This document shows, piece by piece, positions 7,187 through 16,055 of a DNA stretch of 42,078 nt (position 1 is its first letter; every line of letters begins with the position of its first letter). The stretch is from Lewinellaceae bacterium (GTDB taxonomy: Bacteria > Bacteroidota > Bacteroidia > Chitinophagales > Saprospiraceae): positions 3,941 to 46,018 of the forward strand of contig JAHELJ010000033.1 of the NCBI GenBank assembly GCA_024644235.1. The letters are read 5' to 3'. Under the pieces are notes generated by a model that ran no database searches, was not told where the DNA came from, and saw only the letters and a program-made list of their open reading frames with translations. The position numbers were made by a program, and so were the translations under genes.

Positions 7187-8458
7187 ATGATCCATTTAAG
7201 TCCATATTTTCCTCTTTCCTTTTGCTTTGCTGTATGCCTGACAATCTTCAGTACTATGGCCGTTGGTCAGGATCTGGTGAACGAAGATCACACATACGTG
7301 GAAACTGTAAAGTCAGTGCAACTGAATATTCCCGGGCTGCAAACATCCTACCCTATTGTTGATATTACCGGTCGTCTGGATTTGCACTTTGACGAAATCG
7401 GCAACAATCCCCGTTATCTGCGTTACAAGATTCAGCATTGCAATAAAGACTGGCAACCCTCGGAACTGGAAGAACTTGAGTATTTGAGGGGATTCAACGG
7501 CGAACAACTCAGGGATTATGCATTTTCTGTGAATACCCGCATACCATACGTTCATTACCGTCTGGCGATTCCCAATGCTGATTTGGGATGGACCAAATCA
7601 GGAAACTATCTGATCCATGTGTATGACGAGGATACCAATGAGCCACTGTTGACAAAGCGCTTTATGGTTTCTGAGAATACCATGCAGGTCTTTGGTGATC
7701 TGGGCAAGTCGGCTGATGTAAGCTTGATCCGAACCCATCACGAAATCGATTTTGTCGTGAAGCACAAGGACATCAAGATTTCAAATCCTCATCAGGAGGT
7801 GACCGCAACCGTCCTTCAAAATGGGAGATGGGACAATGCGATATATGATATCCCGCCATTTTTTGTTCAGCAGGAAGAGCTGATTTTTGACTATCAGGGT
7901 AAGGTGGTTTTTCCGGCAGGTAAGGAATTTCGGACAGTTGACTTCAGAAGTCTGGAGTATACCTCAAGGAACATCGCAGAAATTGAGGAGTACAGCGATG
8001 CTTTCGAGGTAAAAATGATTCCAGATGAGAAGCGGACTTATCATAATTACCATACAGATAAGGACTTCAACGGTCAGTTTGCCATTCAATCGCATGATGA
8101 TCCGGAGTTTGATGTAGAAGGGGAATATGCATATGTTCTATTTTTATTGCGGTCTGCACAGCCCCTTTACGACAAGGAGGTTTATCTGGCAGGAGGTTTT
8201 ACCGGATGGAAGAAGGATCCCGTATTTCGAATGGATTATAATGAACGCTATGGAGCATATATGCAGGAGGCCCTGCTGAAACAGGGCGTTTATGACTATG
8301 CCTATGCGATAGAAGGCGAGAATGGCGAAATGGACCTTAGCCCTTTAGAAGGTGATTGGCACGAGACGGAGAACTATTACACTATTCTAGTCTACTACAG
8401 ACCTTTCGGAGAGCGGTACGACCGCCTGGTGGCTGTGACTACGTTGGGTGAGAAATAA
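7187..8458 (+). CDS. T9SS plug protein (DUF5103 family)
   Basis: From ATG 7187 the product has 423 residues, with a signal peptide of about 28 residues ending in VGQ (FCFAVCLTIFSTMAVGQ). A longer in-frame start at TTG 7082 would overlap the glycosylase by 86 nt and place the signal peptide internally, so it is rejected. The body (YVETVKSVQLNIPG, DLHFDEIGNNPRYLRYKIQHCN, FNGEQLRDYAFSVNT, YLIHVYDEDTNEPLLTKRFM, and a late GWKKDPVFRMDYNERYGAYMQ, quoted in part) is that of DUF5103. In Flavobacterium johnsoniae a member of this family was found blocking the SprA translocon of the type IX secretion system. The function is by family; the giant T9SS-sorted protein at 17981 is a plausible passenger of the same system. 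Confidence 0.78.
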   Translation: MIHLSPYFPLSFCFAVCLTIFSTMAVGQDLVNEDHTYVETVKSVQLNIPGLQTSYPIVDITGRLDLHFDEIGNNPRYLRYKIQHCNKDWQPSELEELEYLRGFNGEQLRDYAFSVNTRIPYVHYRLAIPNADLGWTKSGNYLIHVYDEDTNEPLLTKRFMVSENTMQVFGDLGKSADVSLIRTHHEIDFVVKHKDIKISNPHQEVTATVLQNGRWDNAIYDIPPFFVQQEELIFDYQGKVVFPAGKEFRTVDFRSLEYTSRNIAEIEEYSDAFEVKMIPDEKRTYHNYHTDKDFNGQFAIQSHDDPEFDVEGEYAYVLFLLRSAQPLYDKEVYLAGGFTGWKKDPVFRMDYNERYGAYMQEALLKQGVYDYAYAIEGENGEMDLSPLEGDWHETENYYTILVYYRPFGERYDRLVAVTTLGEK

Positions 8459-8496
8459 CTCCTTTGATCCACGATAGCAACCGGTTTATAGAATTA

Positions 8497-8529
8497 TTTG
8501 TTGATGTGTAGTCAAGTGTCCTATTATTG
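8497..8529 (+). promoter_or_regulatory. Likely promoter of the TolC/HlyD operon
   Basis: TTTG at 8497-8500 (or TTG at 8501-8503, spacing 18) stands before TATTATTG at 8522-8529, one mismatch from TAnnTTTG. The start of transcription would fall near 8533. An in-frame TTG at 8527 lies inside this box and so cannot be the start codon, leaving ATG 8539 or 8554. Confidence 0.4.
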
Positions 8530-8538
8530 TGGCCGAAA

Positions 8539-9993
8539 ATGCACAATTACGGTATGATGAGCTCTAAATCATTCTCCATTTTGGTCATACTGAACGTTTG
8601 CCTGTCGATAAGCCTTTTTGGGCAGGAGATTTGGTCCTTACAAAGATGTGTACAGCATGCGCTGGATAACAGTCTTTCACTTCAGCAATCAAGACTGGAC
8701 CTGAAACAGTCGGAGATAGATTTAAACACAGCCAAACTGGAGAGGATTCCATCGGTCAGTGCCAGCAGTGGTTATACTTTCAGTTTTGGTAAAAGAATCG
8801 ATCCAACCACCAACGATTTTATCAATCAACAGTTTAACAACCAAAACATGTCGCTCAATGCAGGAGTGGTGGTCTACAATGGAGGACGGATACGTAATCA
8901 GATCAGGCAAGCCCAATTGGATCGTAGAGCGGCTCGTTTCGAAAGCGAACAGATGGAAAACGACATTGCCCTGGAAGTAGCCCAGTCGTATCTCGCTATT
9001 CTCTTTGCTATCGAAAATTCGTCTAATGCCAGAAGGAGCCTGGAAGAATCGAGAGCTCAGCTTGATCAGATAGAGAAAATGATTCAAGCTGGAAGTCGAC
9101 CGAAGAATGCCCGCCTGGATCTAATTGCTCAGGAAGCCCAAAATGAGCAACTACTGATCGCTGCCGAAAACGAGATAGAACTTTCCTACCTCACTCTAAA
9201 ACACTTGTTGCAGCTGGACGACACCTATGATTTGCAGATCGAAGCTCCGGACGTAAATGTACCTGCGGATTATAATGCAGAAGCGCTCGACGCTCAGCAA
9301 ATATATGAGCAAGCCCTGGAGTGGCAACCAAGGGTCAGGGCAGGTGATCTTCGGAGAGAAAATGCAGAAATTGGTGTCCTATTGGCCAAGACTACCATGT
9401 TACCCAATATCAGTATTGGAGGCTCATTGCTTTCCAACTATTCCTCACTGGCACGCCGGCAGGGTGACCTAATCGGATCGCGGCTTCTCTCGCAGCCAGG
9501 CATCTTTATTAATGGCGAGCCGGTAAGCTTTGAAGTACAGAGTCCAACTTTTGATTTCAATAAGGTTAGTTACCTGGATCAACTTGATGAGAATTTTGGC
9601 TATGGATTCGGCGTGAGTCTGAATATTCCGATTTTCAGCCAAGGGCAAGGCAAGGCCGGTCTAGAGTCGGCCGAACTCAATGTGGTCCGCACGGAGATAA
9701 CGAACAAGCAAGTCAAAAATGAGCTTAAAACGGAAATCCAGAGGTCTGTAGCCGATGTGAAGGCTGCTAAGAAACAATACGAGGCGGCCATTCGTACCGC
9801 TGAAGCCACTAGAGTTGCTTACGAAGACACACAGAAAAGATTTGATTTAGGTGTAGCAAATAGCTTTGAATTGACCACAGCTCAAAACATATTGGATCAA
9901 GCCGAGGTAGACCTTCTAATTTCTAAATACGACTATATATTTAAGACCAAGGTGCTGGACTACTATCAGGGCAAACCTATTATCCTCAATTAG
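8539..9993 (+). CDS. TolC-family outer-membrane efflux channel
   Basis: About 484 residues from ATG 8539; a start at ATG 8554 is equally good and gives a cleaner signal peptide (SKSFSILVILNVCLSISLFGQ). The mature protein has two TolC (OEP) repeats: WSLQRCVQHALDNSLSLQQSRLD with the usual opening, the beta-strand segment VSASSGYTFSFGKR, the coiled-coil AQSYLAILFA, and a second half with SIGGSLLSNYSS, FGVSLNIPIFSQGQGKA and the closing coiled coil FDLGVANSFELTTAQNIL. It forms the outer-membrane exit duct of tripartite pumps. The adaptor gene starts 6 nt after the stop, so they form an operon. No inner-membrane permease or ATPase follows. Confidence 0.88.
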   Translation: MHNYGMMSSKSFSILVILNVCLSISLFGQEIWSLQRCVQHALDNSLSLQQSRLDLKQSEIDLNTAKLERIPSVSASSGYTFSFGKRIDPTTNDFINQQFNNQNMSLNAGVVVYNGGRIRNQIRQAQLDRRAARFESEQMENDIALEVAQSYLAILFAIENSSNARRSLEESRAQLDQIEKMIQAGSRPKNARLDLIAQEAQNEQLLIAAENEIELSYLTLKHLLQLDDTYDLQIEAPDVNVPADYNAEALDAQQIYEQALEWQPRVRAGDLRRENAEIGVLLAKTTMLPNISIGGSLLSNYSSLARRQGDLIGSRLLSQPGIFINGEPVSFEVQSPTFDFNKVSYLDQLDENFGYGFGVSLNIPIFSQGQGKAGLESAELNVVRTEITNKQVKNELKTEIQRSVADVKAAKKQYEAAIRTAEATRVAYEDTQKRFDLGVANSFELTTAQNILDQAEVDLLISKYDYIFKTKVLDYYQGKPIILN

Positions 9994-9999
9994 CAGAAT

Positions 10000-11367
10000 A
10001 TGTCAACGAAGAAAAAGAGCAGAATTTATCTGATCCTGGGTGCCGTACTGATTATCCTAGTTGCTCTCGCTATTTACAAGAGTAAGACCCGAGAAAAAGG
10101 GGAAGAAGTGGAGATATCAAAGGTTGAAATTCGCACCATCAAGGAGCTGGTTTCAGCCAGTGGCAAGATATTCCCGGAGAAAGAAGTAGTGATCAGTTCG
10201 GATGTTTCGGGAGAGGTGGTGGATCTGGCGGTGGAAGAAGGTGACTCCGTGCAAGCTGGTCAAATGCTGGCCCATATAGACCCCGAAGCCTACGAATCAG
10301 CGGTAGAAAGAGGAATTGCTGCTGTCAATAGTTCGAAGTCCCAATTATCGATATCTAAAGCAAACCTTGAAAATTCTAAGGCTCAGAGAGAGCAAATAAA
10401 AGCTCAATACGAGAATGCCAAACGCATCCACGACCGCAACAAGCAGCTGCTGTCAGACGGGGTAATATCGACGCAGGAGTATGAGGTTTCGATGGCCGAT
10501 TTGGAATCAGCTGAAGCCAACTTGCGGGCAGCCGAAGCGAACATTCGTTCGTCGGAGGAGAATATCAAAGCCAATGAATTTGCCATTAAGAGTTCCGAAG
10601 CCTCCCTCAAAGAGCTGCGAACGAGTCTGAAGAAGACCACTATTTTTGCCCCGGTAGATGGCATTATATCTAAGCTCGACATTGAAGAGGGAGAAAGAGT
10701 AGTTGGAACCATACAAATGGCGGGGACGGAAATGATGAGAATTGCCAACATGTCGGTAATGGAGGTACAAGTCGATGTGAGTGAAAATGATATTCTAAAA
10801 GTATCTCTGGGTGATTCCACAGAAATAGAAGTGGATGCCTATCTCGACCGGAATTTCAAAGGCATTGTCACTGAAATAGCTAATTCTGCTTCGTCGGTAG
10901 GAACCACATCACTGACTACCGACCAAGTGACCAATTTCGTAGTGAAAATCCGAATGGATCCTTCCTCCTATGAAGACCTAGTCACGTCCCGTAATCCATT
11001 CCCTTTCCGCCCCGGGATGTCAGCCTCTGTGGAGATAAATACCAATACTGAAGAAAAAGTGACAGCGGTTCCTATCCTTGCCGTCACTACTCGCGATCTC
11101 AATGCTGAAAAGGAAGATAATTCGGAAGGTGGAGGCTCAAGAGAAGAAGATCTTAAAGAAGTAGTCTTTGTTTGTCAGGCAGATACCGTCGACATGGTCG
11201 TTGTAAAAACAGGGATTCAAGATGACACATACATCCGGATTCTCGAGGGATTGAAAGAGGGAGAACGGGTAGTATCTGGACCATATTCTACGGTAACCCG
11301 GAGACTGGAGCAGGGTAGCGCCTACCATGAGAAGAAAAAAGACGATAAGCAAAAAAAGACGAGCTAG
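10000..11367 (+). CDS. HlyD/MacA-type periplasmic adaptor (membrane fusion protein)
   Basis: This 455-residue adaptor has one N-terminal transmembrane helix (about 9-25), then a lipoyl half (VVDLAVEEGDSVQAGQMLA, about 73-91), a long coiled-coil hairpin (about 100-215, rich in Ala/Glu/Ser), the second lipoyl half (TIFAPVDGIISKLDIEEGERV), a beta-barrel domain and a membrane-proximal domain ending in LEGLKEGERVVSGPYSTV. The pattern is that of MacA-like adaptors working with ABC permeases of the MacB type. A Gly/Ser/Glu-rich loop lies at about 375-385, and the C-terminus is a charged Lys/Asp tail. Its partner permease is not encoded next to it; the last 41 bp overlap the next gene. Confidence 0.88.
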   Translation: MSTKKKSRIYLILGAVLIILVALAIYKSKTREKGEEVEISKVEIRTIKELVSASGKIFPEKEVVISSDVSGEVVDLAVEEGDSVQAGQMLAHIDPEAYESAVERGIAAVNSSKSQLSISKANLENSKAQREQIKAQYENAKRIHDRNKQLLSDGVISTQEYEVSMADLESAEANLRAAEANIRSSEENIKANEFAIKSSEASLKELRTSLKKTTIFAPVDGIISKLDIEEGERVVGTIQMAGTEMMRIANMSVMEVQVDVSENDILKVSLGDSTEIEVDAYLDRNFKGIVTEIANSASSVGTTSLTTDQVTNFVVKIRMDPSSYEDLVTSRNPFPFRPGMSASVEINTNTEEKVTAVPILAVTTRDLNAEKEDNSEGGGSREEDLKEVVFVCQADTVDMVVVKTGIQDDTYIRILEGLKEGERVVSGPYSTVTRRLEQGSAYHEKKKDDKQKKTS

Positions 11368-11995
11368 CACCCTGATCAAGAATACCACGGAGAACGCAGT
11401 CATAGTTTTCCTGAGAAAACGTGAATTGGGCAAGGTAAAGACCCGGTTGGCCGCTACCATTGGGCCCAAACGAGCTTTGGCCATCTACCACTATATGATC
11501 AAACACACCCTGGTAGTTGTAGATAAGTTGAATGCCGCAAAAATCTTGTACTTCTATCCCGAGATTGAACAATACCCTGATCATCCCGACTATCACTGCA
11601 ACCTTCAAAAGGGCCAGGATCTGGGAAACCGCCTAATCAATGCAATCGATGATTGTCATTTGCTCTATCAGAAGATCGTAGTTATCGGCACGGATTGTCC
11701 TTATTTGGAAAAAACAGATCTTGAGCATGCCTTTAAGATGCTAGACAAGAATGATATTGTAATCGGACCGAGTGAAGACGGAGGATACTATCTGATCGGA
11801 TTGAAAAAACCACATCCTCATCTATTTCTCGATATAGACTGGAGCACTGATCGTGTCTTTGATCAAACCTTAAAAGCTGCGAAAACCAAGAACTTGACGG
11901 TAGGATTATCACGGACCCTATCAGATGTGGATTATGAGAAGGATTGGGTGCGGTATTGTGAATCGACGGGAACCCAATTCAACGAAGGGCTTTGA
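11327..11995 (+). CDS. TIGR04282/DUF2064 family glycosyltransferase-like protein
   Basis: The 222-residue protein has a nucleotide-sugar-transferase-like fold of the DUF2064 family, which includes proteins named for arsenosugar biosynthesis (TIGR04282). Family segments are AVIVFLRKRELGKVKTRLA (about 24-42), KGQDLGNRL (95-103), VVIGTDCPYL (118-127) and IVIGPSEDGGYYLIGLK (144-160). The ATG at 11327 lies 41 bp inside the adaptor gene and adds a very basic ~20-residue N-terminal extension; no better start codon is seen before the conserved domain. No arsenic genes are nearby, so a role in arsenosugar synthesis is not supported by context. Its stop overlaps the converging TPR gene by 17 bp. Confidence 0.8.
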   Translation: MRRKKTISKKRRASTLIKNTTENAVIVFLRKRELGKVKTRLAATIGPKRALAIYHYMIKHTLVVVDKLNAAKILYFYPEIEQYPDHPDYHCNLQKGQDLGNRLINAIDDCHLLYQKIVVIGTDCPYLEKTDLEHAFKMLDKNDIVIGPSEDGGYYLIGLKKPHPHLFLDIDWSTDRVFDQTLKAAKTKNLTVGLSRTLSDVDYEKDWVRYCESTGTQFNEGL

Positions 11996-12698
11996 GCAGC
12001 TCCTCTGCATCTGATCGTTTAGGCAATTCCTGATCAATAATAGATTGCAACAGCCCCATCGTTTGGTCACGGTCACCACTTTTGAGATTTGCCAATGCCA
12101 GGTACCAAAGAGCCTGGTCATTTACATCCCGATATGTCGTCGAAGTGCTTAGTTCGAGCAAAGGAATGGCTTGATCGAATTTATCATTGGCCATATGAAC
12201 TACTGCCAGATAAAATGGCAAATCCTCTTTCTCCGGATGAGCTACAATGAGTTGACCCAACAAGTCTTCCGCTCGATCGAATTGTCCTAATTCGTAGGCC
12301 AAAAATGCCTTTTTGAACTCGTCCTCATCTGGTGGCACCGCACTCCGGGTAATCTGATAATACGGATTGGGAGCAAGAGTGAAATACTGATTGTAGAGAC
12401 GATCTGAAGAATCTGACCGGGTCAGAAGAAATACAGCTGCCACTAATACCAAAATAACCGCCACTGCCCGTACCACTCTTTTAGACATAAGCAACCGGAC
12501 AAAACCCCGTTTAGATTGATTGGTGTCAAGCACTTGCACAACCCTCCGATCAAGCCGTGCCAAAACATCAGTGATGCTTTCTCTCTCGTTCAGATATCTG
12601 AGGCCTTCCAATGCTTTTCGGTCCAGCTCATCCTGTGGTTCTATTTTCTCGCCTCGACGATGACGGATAAAATCCATCCTCGAAAGATTCTTACTCAT
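11979..12698 (-). CDS. Single-pass membrane protein with TPR-like repeats, partner of the ECF sigma factor
   Basis: The 239-residue product has a ~75-residue charged cytoplasmic N-terminus, one transmembrane helix (VRAVAVILVLVAAVFLL, about 75-91) and a C-terminal periplasmic part with two or three TPR-like helices (KAFLAYELGQFDRAEDLLGQL quoted in part as YELGQFDRAEDLL, FDQAIPLLELS, ALWYLALANLKSGD). It starts 1 nt after the stop of the sigma factor gene. The topology (soluble N-terminus, one helix, sensor-like outside part) resembles an anti-sigma factor, but I see no zinc-binding ZAS motif. In Bacteroidota such TPR membrane proteins often follow ECF sigma genes, with unknown mechanism. Confidence 0.7.
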   Translation of the reverse strand: MSKNLSRMDFIRHRRGEKIEPQDELDRKALEGLRYLNERESITDVLARLDRRVVQVLDTNQSKRGFVRLLMSKRVVRAVAVILVLVAAVFLLTRSDSSDRLYNQYFTLAPNPYYQITRSAVPPDEDEFKKAFLAYELGQFDRAEDLLGQLIVAHPEKEDLPFYLAVVHMANDKFDQAIPLLELSTSTTYRDVNDQALWYLALANLKSGDRDQTMGLLQSIIDQELPKRSDAEELLKALR

Positions 12699-12699
12699 T

Positions 12700-13269
12700 T
12701 CAACTTTGCCCTTTAAACAATGATTGCAATTTCAATCCAAGGTTTCGTTTGCCATTCTGAATGTAACTCTTTACCAACTTGCTATCAAAACCGGTTGATT
12801 CTGAAATCTCCTTGTAGCTCTGGCCTTGCAAGTAGAACAGGTTAATGCATATCCGCTGCTCATCCTTCAAATTTTCGATCTCCTCATGAAGCGTATCCTC
12901 CAACTGTTCAATCCTAAGATGATCTTCGAGGTTGGAATCCACATTCTCAGAAGTCTTTTTTTCAGAATGGAGCTCATCTACAAGTATTCTAGTCTTGCCT
13001 CTTAATAGTTGAAAGCAGTGATTGCGAGTAACCAGAAAGAGCCAGTTCTTAAAATCCTTGACCTCGTACTTACCCAGGTTAAGCATCAGATGCTCCCAGA
13101 TATCCATGACGGCATCCTCACTATCGCTTTGATTCTTCAGGTATCTCAAACACCAACCAAATACCAGATGGGCATACCTTCGATAAAGCAATGCAAACCC
13201 ATCTTTCGACTTCTGCCGTTTGATGTGGTTCACAACTTCCTCATCGGTTAAATGGTTCAATAGCTCCAT
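12700..13269 (-). CDS. ECF-type RNA polymerase sigma factor
   Basis: This 189-residue protein has sigma region 2 at about residues 20-95 (FALLYRRYAHLVFGWCLRYL, SEDAVMDIWEHLM, FKNWLFLVTRNHCF) and region 4 at about 125-180 (LKDEQRICINLFYLQGQSYKEI in part, followed by the helix-turn-helix SESTGFDSKLVKSYIQNGKRNL in part). The linker between them is acidic (SEKKTSENVDSNLEDH). It lacks region 1 and region 3, as ECF sigma factors do. Together with the membrane TPR gene 1 nt downstream it forms a two-gene transcription unit. No SusC/SusD receptor pair stands next to it, so target genes are not evident from context. Confidence 0.88.
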   Translation of the reverse strand: MELLNHLTDEEVVNHIKRQKSKDGFALLYRRYAHLVFGWCLRYLKNQSDSEDAVMDIWEHLMLNLGKYEVKDFKNWLFLVTRNHCFQLLRGKTRILVDELHSEKKTSENVDSNLEDHLRIEQLEDTLHEEIENLKDEQRICINLFYLQGQSYKEISESTGFDSKLVKSYIQNGKRNLGLKLQSLFKGQS

Positions 13270-13341
13270 AAGACTTTACGCCTGGATAAGATAGTCAATC
13301 CCAAAATGCCATCGTGAATGTGTTCTAGCTGCAATATGGGC

Positions 13342-14199
13342 TCAGGCCATCGGAGCTAATGACTCAGACTCCAGATGGTTTCTCAGATAGTCTTGAAACA
13401 TGTCAGCAATCTTGCGTGTCACCGGGCCCGGTTTTCCTTTTCCGATGATCAAATCGTCAATTTGAGTGACTGAAAGTACTCCCTTTGTAGTGCTGGTAAT
13501 AAATGCCTCATGGGCATAAACCACTGCGGAAAGTTCAATAGGCGAATTGATAATTTCATAATGCCGGGAGGCGACCTTTAGCACATGGAGCCGTGTTATT
13601 CCTTGCAAAACAGTGTTAGGTGAGGAATGGATTCTCTGTTTTGAATCAACAATAAAAAAATTAGCCCTGGATGTTTCATGAACGCACCTGCCATCATGGT
13701 ATAAAACGTCCATGGCACCAACCTCTCTGATCAAATCCCGGTGTCGCAGTGGATTAGCATAATTCAAGGTTTTTACATCAGGTCTTTCCCGGCTAAATCT
13801 CTGCAACGTCAGTTTTACACCTTTATCATACATCGCTGAATCGTAGTAAATGGGATCGTATTGTAAGATGTAGAGATTATTCACCACAGGACTGTAGCCG
13901 TCGGCTGAATCTCCTCCGGTAAGTACAAGTCGGATGTAACCATTCGGCTGTCCGTTTGATCTTATTACTTTCATAATATTGGCAAGCAAAGCTTGACGAT
14001 CATCAGGAGGTTCCAGCTGCATCTTGGTCGCTGAGGCAAAAAACCTGTCGAGATAATCCTGAATAAAAACCAACCGGCTATTCTCGAATGGAAAGAAATC
14101 AAAGATGCCGTACCCTCTCAAGAGACCCAGGTCTAACACACTTATTTGAGCCTCTTTTACCGGCACCAGTTCTCCGTTGATCATATAATTGGAAATCAT
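13342..14199 (-). CDS. Class IV aminotransferase (branched-chain / D-amino acid type)
   Basis: From ATG 14199 the product is 285 residues (MISNYMINGELVPVKEAQIS...). A longer open frame to 14304 would overlap the upstream gene by 80 nt and is unlikely. It is a PLP-dependent fold-type IV transaminase: SVLDLGLLRGYGIFDFF near the N-terminus, VKTLNYANPLRH with the PLP-binding Lys, HETSRANFFIV with the conserved Glu, and NTVLQGITRLHVLKVA as the phosphate-binding segment. The sequence does not settle whether it acts on branched-chain amino acids, D-amino acids or aminodeoxychorismate. It lies 25 nt after gamma-glutamyltransferase on the same strand, so it is probably the second gene of that operon. 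Confidence 0.85.
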   Translation of the reverse strand: MISNYMINGELVPVKEAQISVLDLGLLRGYGIFDFFPFENSRLVFIQDYLDRFFASATKMQLEPPDDRQALLANIMKVIRSNGQPNGYIRLVLTGGDSADGYSPVVNNLYILQYDPIYYDSAMYDKGVKLTLQRFSRERPDVKTLNYANPLRHRDLIREVGAMDVLYHDGRCVHETSRANFFIVDSKQRIHSSPNTVLQGITRLHVLKVASRHYEIINSPIELSAVVYAHEAFITSTTKGVLSVTQIDDLIIGKGKPGPVTRKIADMFQDYLRNHLESESLAPMA

Positions 14200-14224
14200 C
14201 TCCGCTCTTTTACTTGCTATTTTA

Positions 14225-15922
14225 TCAAAAACCAATTGCGGTGTCGTCGCCCCTGGGATCAGCTCCTCCCTCCAGTTTGCCATCAGGGCGCACCAGGATA
14301 GCATCTACTCGACCGATAATGCCCCGGCTTTCCATTTCATGTCCGATCCTTCTTAGCCTGCGATCTACCCGTCTCACCAAAGCATCATCCTCCAGGATAA
14401 TGCGATCTGGCAACCACTGGTGATGTACTCTTTTTGCATTAACTGCTTCCTGCATACCCATTTCAAAATCTACGACATTGAGTATGGTCTGAAAAACTGA
14501 AGTGATGATCGTAGAACCTCCCGGTGAACCCACCACCATGAAAAGGTCTTCACCACTCGCCACTATTGTTGGCGTCATCGAGCTCAGCATCCGTTTGCCG
14601 GGCCTGATCGCATTGGCTTCGGCACCAACCAATCCAAATTGATTCGGTACTCCCGGCTTTACACTGAAATCGTCCATCTGGTTATTGAGAAAGAATCCAG
14701 CCCCCTCGACGACTACCTTATTTCCAAAATAACTATTGATAGTAGTAGTAATCGAAACCGCATTTCGGTCAGCGTCAACCACGGAAAAATGGGTGGTCTC
14801 AACGCTTTCAATGATCTCCACTTTTCCTTCTTTTATTTCGTTGGAAGGAGTTGGTAGGGATAACCTGATATCAGCCATTCTCTCGTTTAAATACTCATCA
14901 CTAACAAGCATATCAATAGGAACTGGAAAATAGTCCGGGTCACCCAAGTAAGTCGCCCGGTCTGCATAAACTCTTTTTTCTATTTCGGTCATCAGCTGAA
15001 CTGTCCTGAAGGCATTGTGACCGTACTTGCCGACAGGATAATCAGCAATACTCTTCAGCATCTGGATCAAAGCCACTCCTCCACTGGATGGTGGAGGCAT
15101 TGAGATGACCTCATACCCACGATACATTCCCCGGAGAGGCTGTCTCCACGAGGATTCATATGAGGCCAGATCCTCCATCGATATGATTCCATTGGTCCGG
15201 GTCATCTCTTTTACGATCATTTCGGCAGTCTCGCCCTCATAGAAGCCTGCTCTTCCCAGATCGCCAATACGCGCCAATGTCCTTGATAGTTCAGTCTGAA
15301 TCAGCCTGTCACCTGCCCTCCATTGCTCGACTACGGTGAATGCAGTTGGGTGGTCGTTGTTCTCTCGAATAGCTTCCAGACGGCTGTTGATCACCCTGGC
15401 ACCTCGCTCAGTAAGGATAAAGCCTTTACCGGCAAGATCCACGGCAGGTTGGACCAGTTTCGACCACGGCATACTGCCGAACTTGTCGTATAACTTCACC
15501 ATGCCGTCAACGCTACCTGGTACTCCCGCTGCTAAAGATCCTTCCAGGCTCAACCGTGAAATTACCTCGCCGTTTTGATCGAGATACATGTCTTTGTCAG
15601 CAGCCAAAGGAGCCCGTTCTCTGAAATCAAGAGTACCTACACTGCCATCTGATGCTCGAAAAACAGCAAAACCGCCACCCCCGATGTTACCTGCTTCGGG
15701 ATAAACCACTGCGAGAGCAAACTGGATAGCGATAGCGGCATCCCAGGCATTACCCCCCTGTCGGAGAATATCTGCACCAACTTTGCTGGCTTCGGGATGA
15801 GCACTGACTACCATCGCTTTATCTGCCATCACGCCCGCCTGGCTTACCCCATCGACGAACCGGCTGGTATTGCAGGAGCTAATGACTAGAACAATGCTGA
15901 GGAACAGAAAGCGAAGGGTCAT
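14225..15922 (-). CDS. ggt: Gamma-glutamyltransferase, predicted lipoprotein
   Basis: This 565-residue N-terminal nucleophile hydrolase cleaves gamma-glutamyl bonds, as in glutathione, and is made as a proenzyme. The signal peptide ends in a lipobox, LVISSC (Cys 17), so the enzyme should be membrane-anchored. Conserved features are MVVSAHPEASKVGADIL, GNAWDAAIA, GNIGGGGF, the autoprocessing site ETTHFSVVD with the catalytic Thr about residue 376, NNQMDDFS, the SSMTPTIV loop and GSPGGSTIITSV. Length matches bacterial GGT and the lid-loop region is present. Transcription probably covers the aminotransferase 25 nt downstream. It is separated from the bacilliredoxin gene by a terminator. Confidence 0.93.
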   Translation of the reverse strand: MTLRFLFLSIVLVISSCNTSRFVDGVSQAGVMADKAMVVSAHPEASKVGADILRQGGNAWDAAIAIQFALAVVYPEAGNIGGGGFAVFRASDGSVGTLDFRERAPLAADKDMYLDQNGEVISRLSLEGSLAAGVPGSVDGMVKLYDKFGSMPWSKLVQPAVDLAGKGFILTERGARVINSRLEAIRENNDHPTAFTVVEQWRAGDRLIQTELSRTLARIGDLGRAGFYEGETAEMIVKEMTRTNGIISMEDLASYESSWRQPLRGMYRGYEVISMPPPSSGGVALIQMLKSIADYPVGKYGHNAFRTVQLMTEIEKRVYADRATYLGDPDYFPVPIDMLVSDEYLNERMADIRLSLPTPSNEIKEGKVEIIESVETTHFSVVDADRNAVSITTTINSYFGNKVVVEGAGFFLNNQMDDFSVKPGVPNQFGLVGAEANAIRPGKRMLSSMTPTIVASGEDLFMVVGSPGGSTIITSVFQTILNVVDFEMGMQEAVNAKRVHHQWLPDRIILEDDALVRRVDRRLRRIGHEMESRGIIGRVDAILVRPDGKLEGGADPRGDDTAIGF

Positions 15923-15992
15923 TCTCGGTTTTTATTGAATTGGTCTAAAATGAGAAAAAAGCTTGAAAGTTGGGTATTCGGGAAGCCTAGTC

Positions 15993-16023
15993 AAAAAAGC
16001 CCCTCAGGTGCTACCTGAAGGGC
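15993..16023 (-). terminator. Rho-independent terminator of the bacilliredoxin gene
   Basis: On the minus strand an 11-bp stem (arms 16013-16023 and 15999-16009, one mismatch) with a 3-nt loop is followed by six T (15993-15998). It lies 33 nt after the bacilliredoxin stop codon and before ggt, so it should separate the two transcription units. Confidence 0.85.
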
Positions 16024-16055
16024 CGAATGTTAATCTACTGGAGTAATTATTCTTG

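Noticed and set aside
11327-11995. Arsenosugar biosynthesis cluster
   Set aside because: Only the DUF2064 family name points to arsenic; no arsM, arsenic reductase or radical-SAM partner is present.
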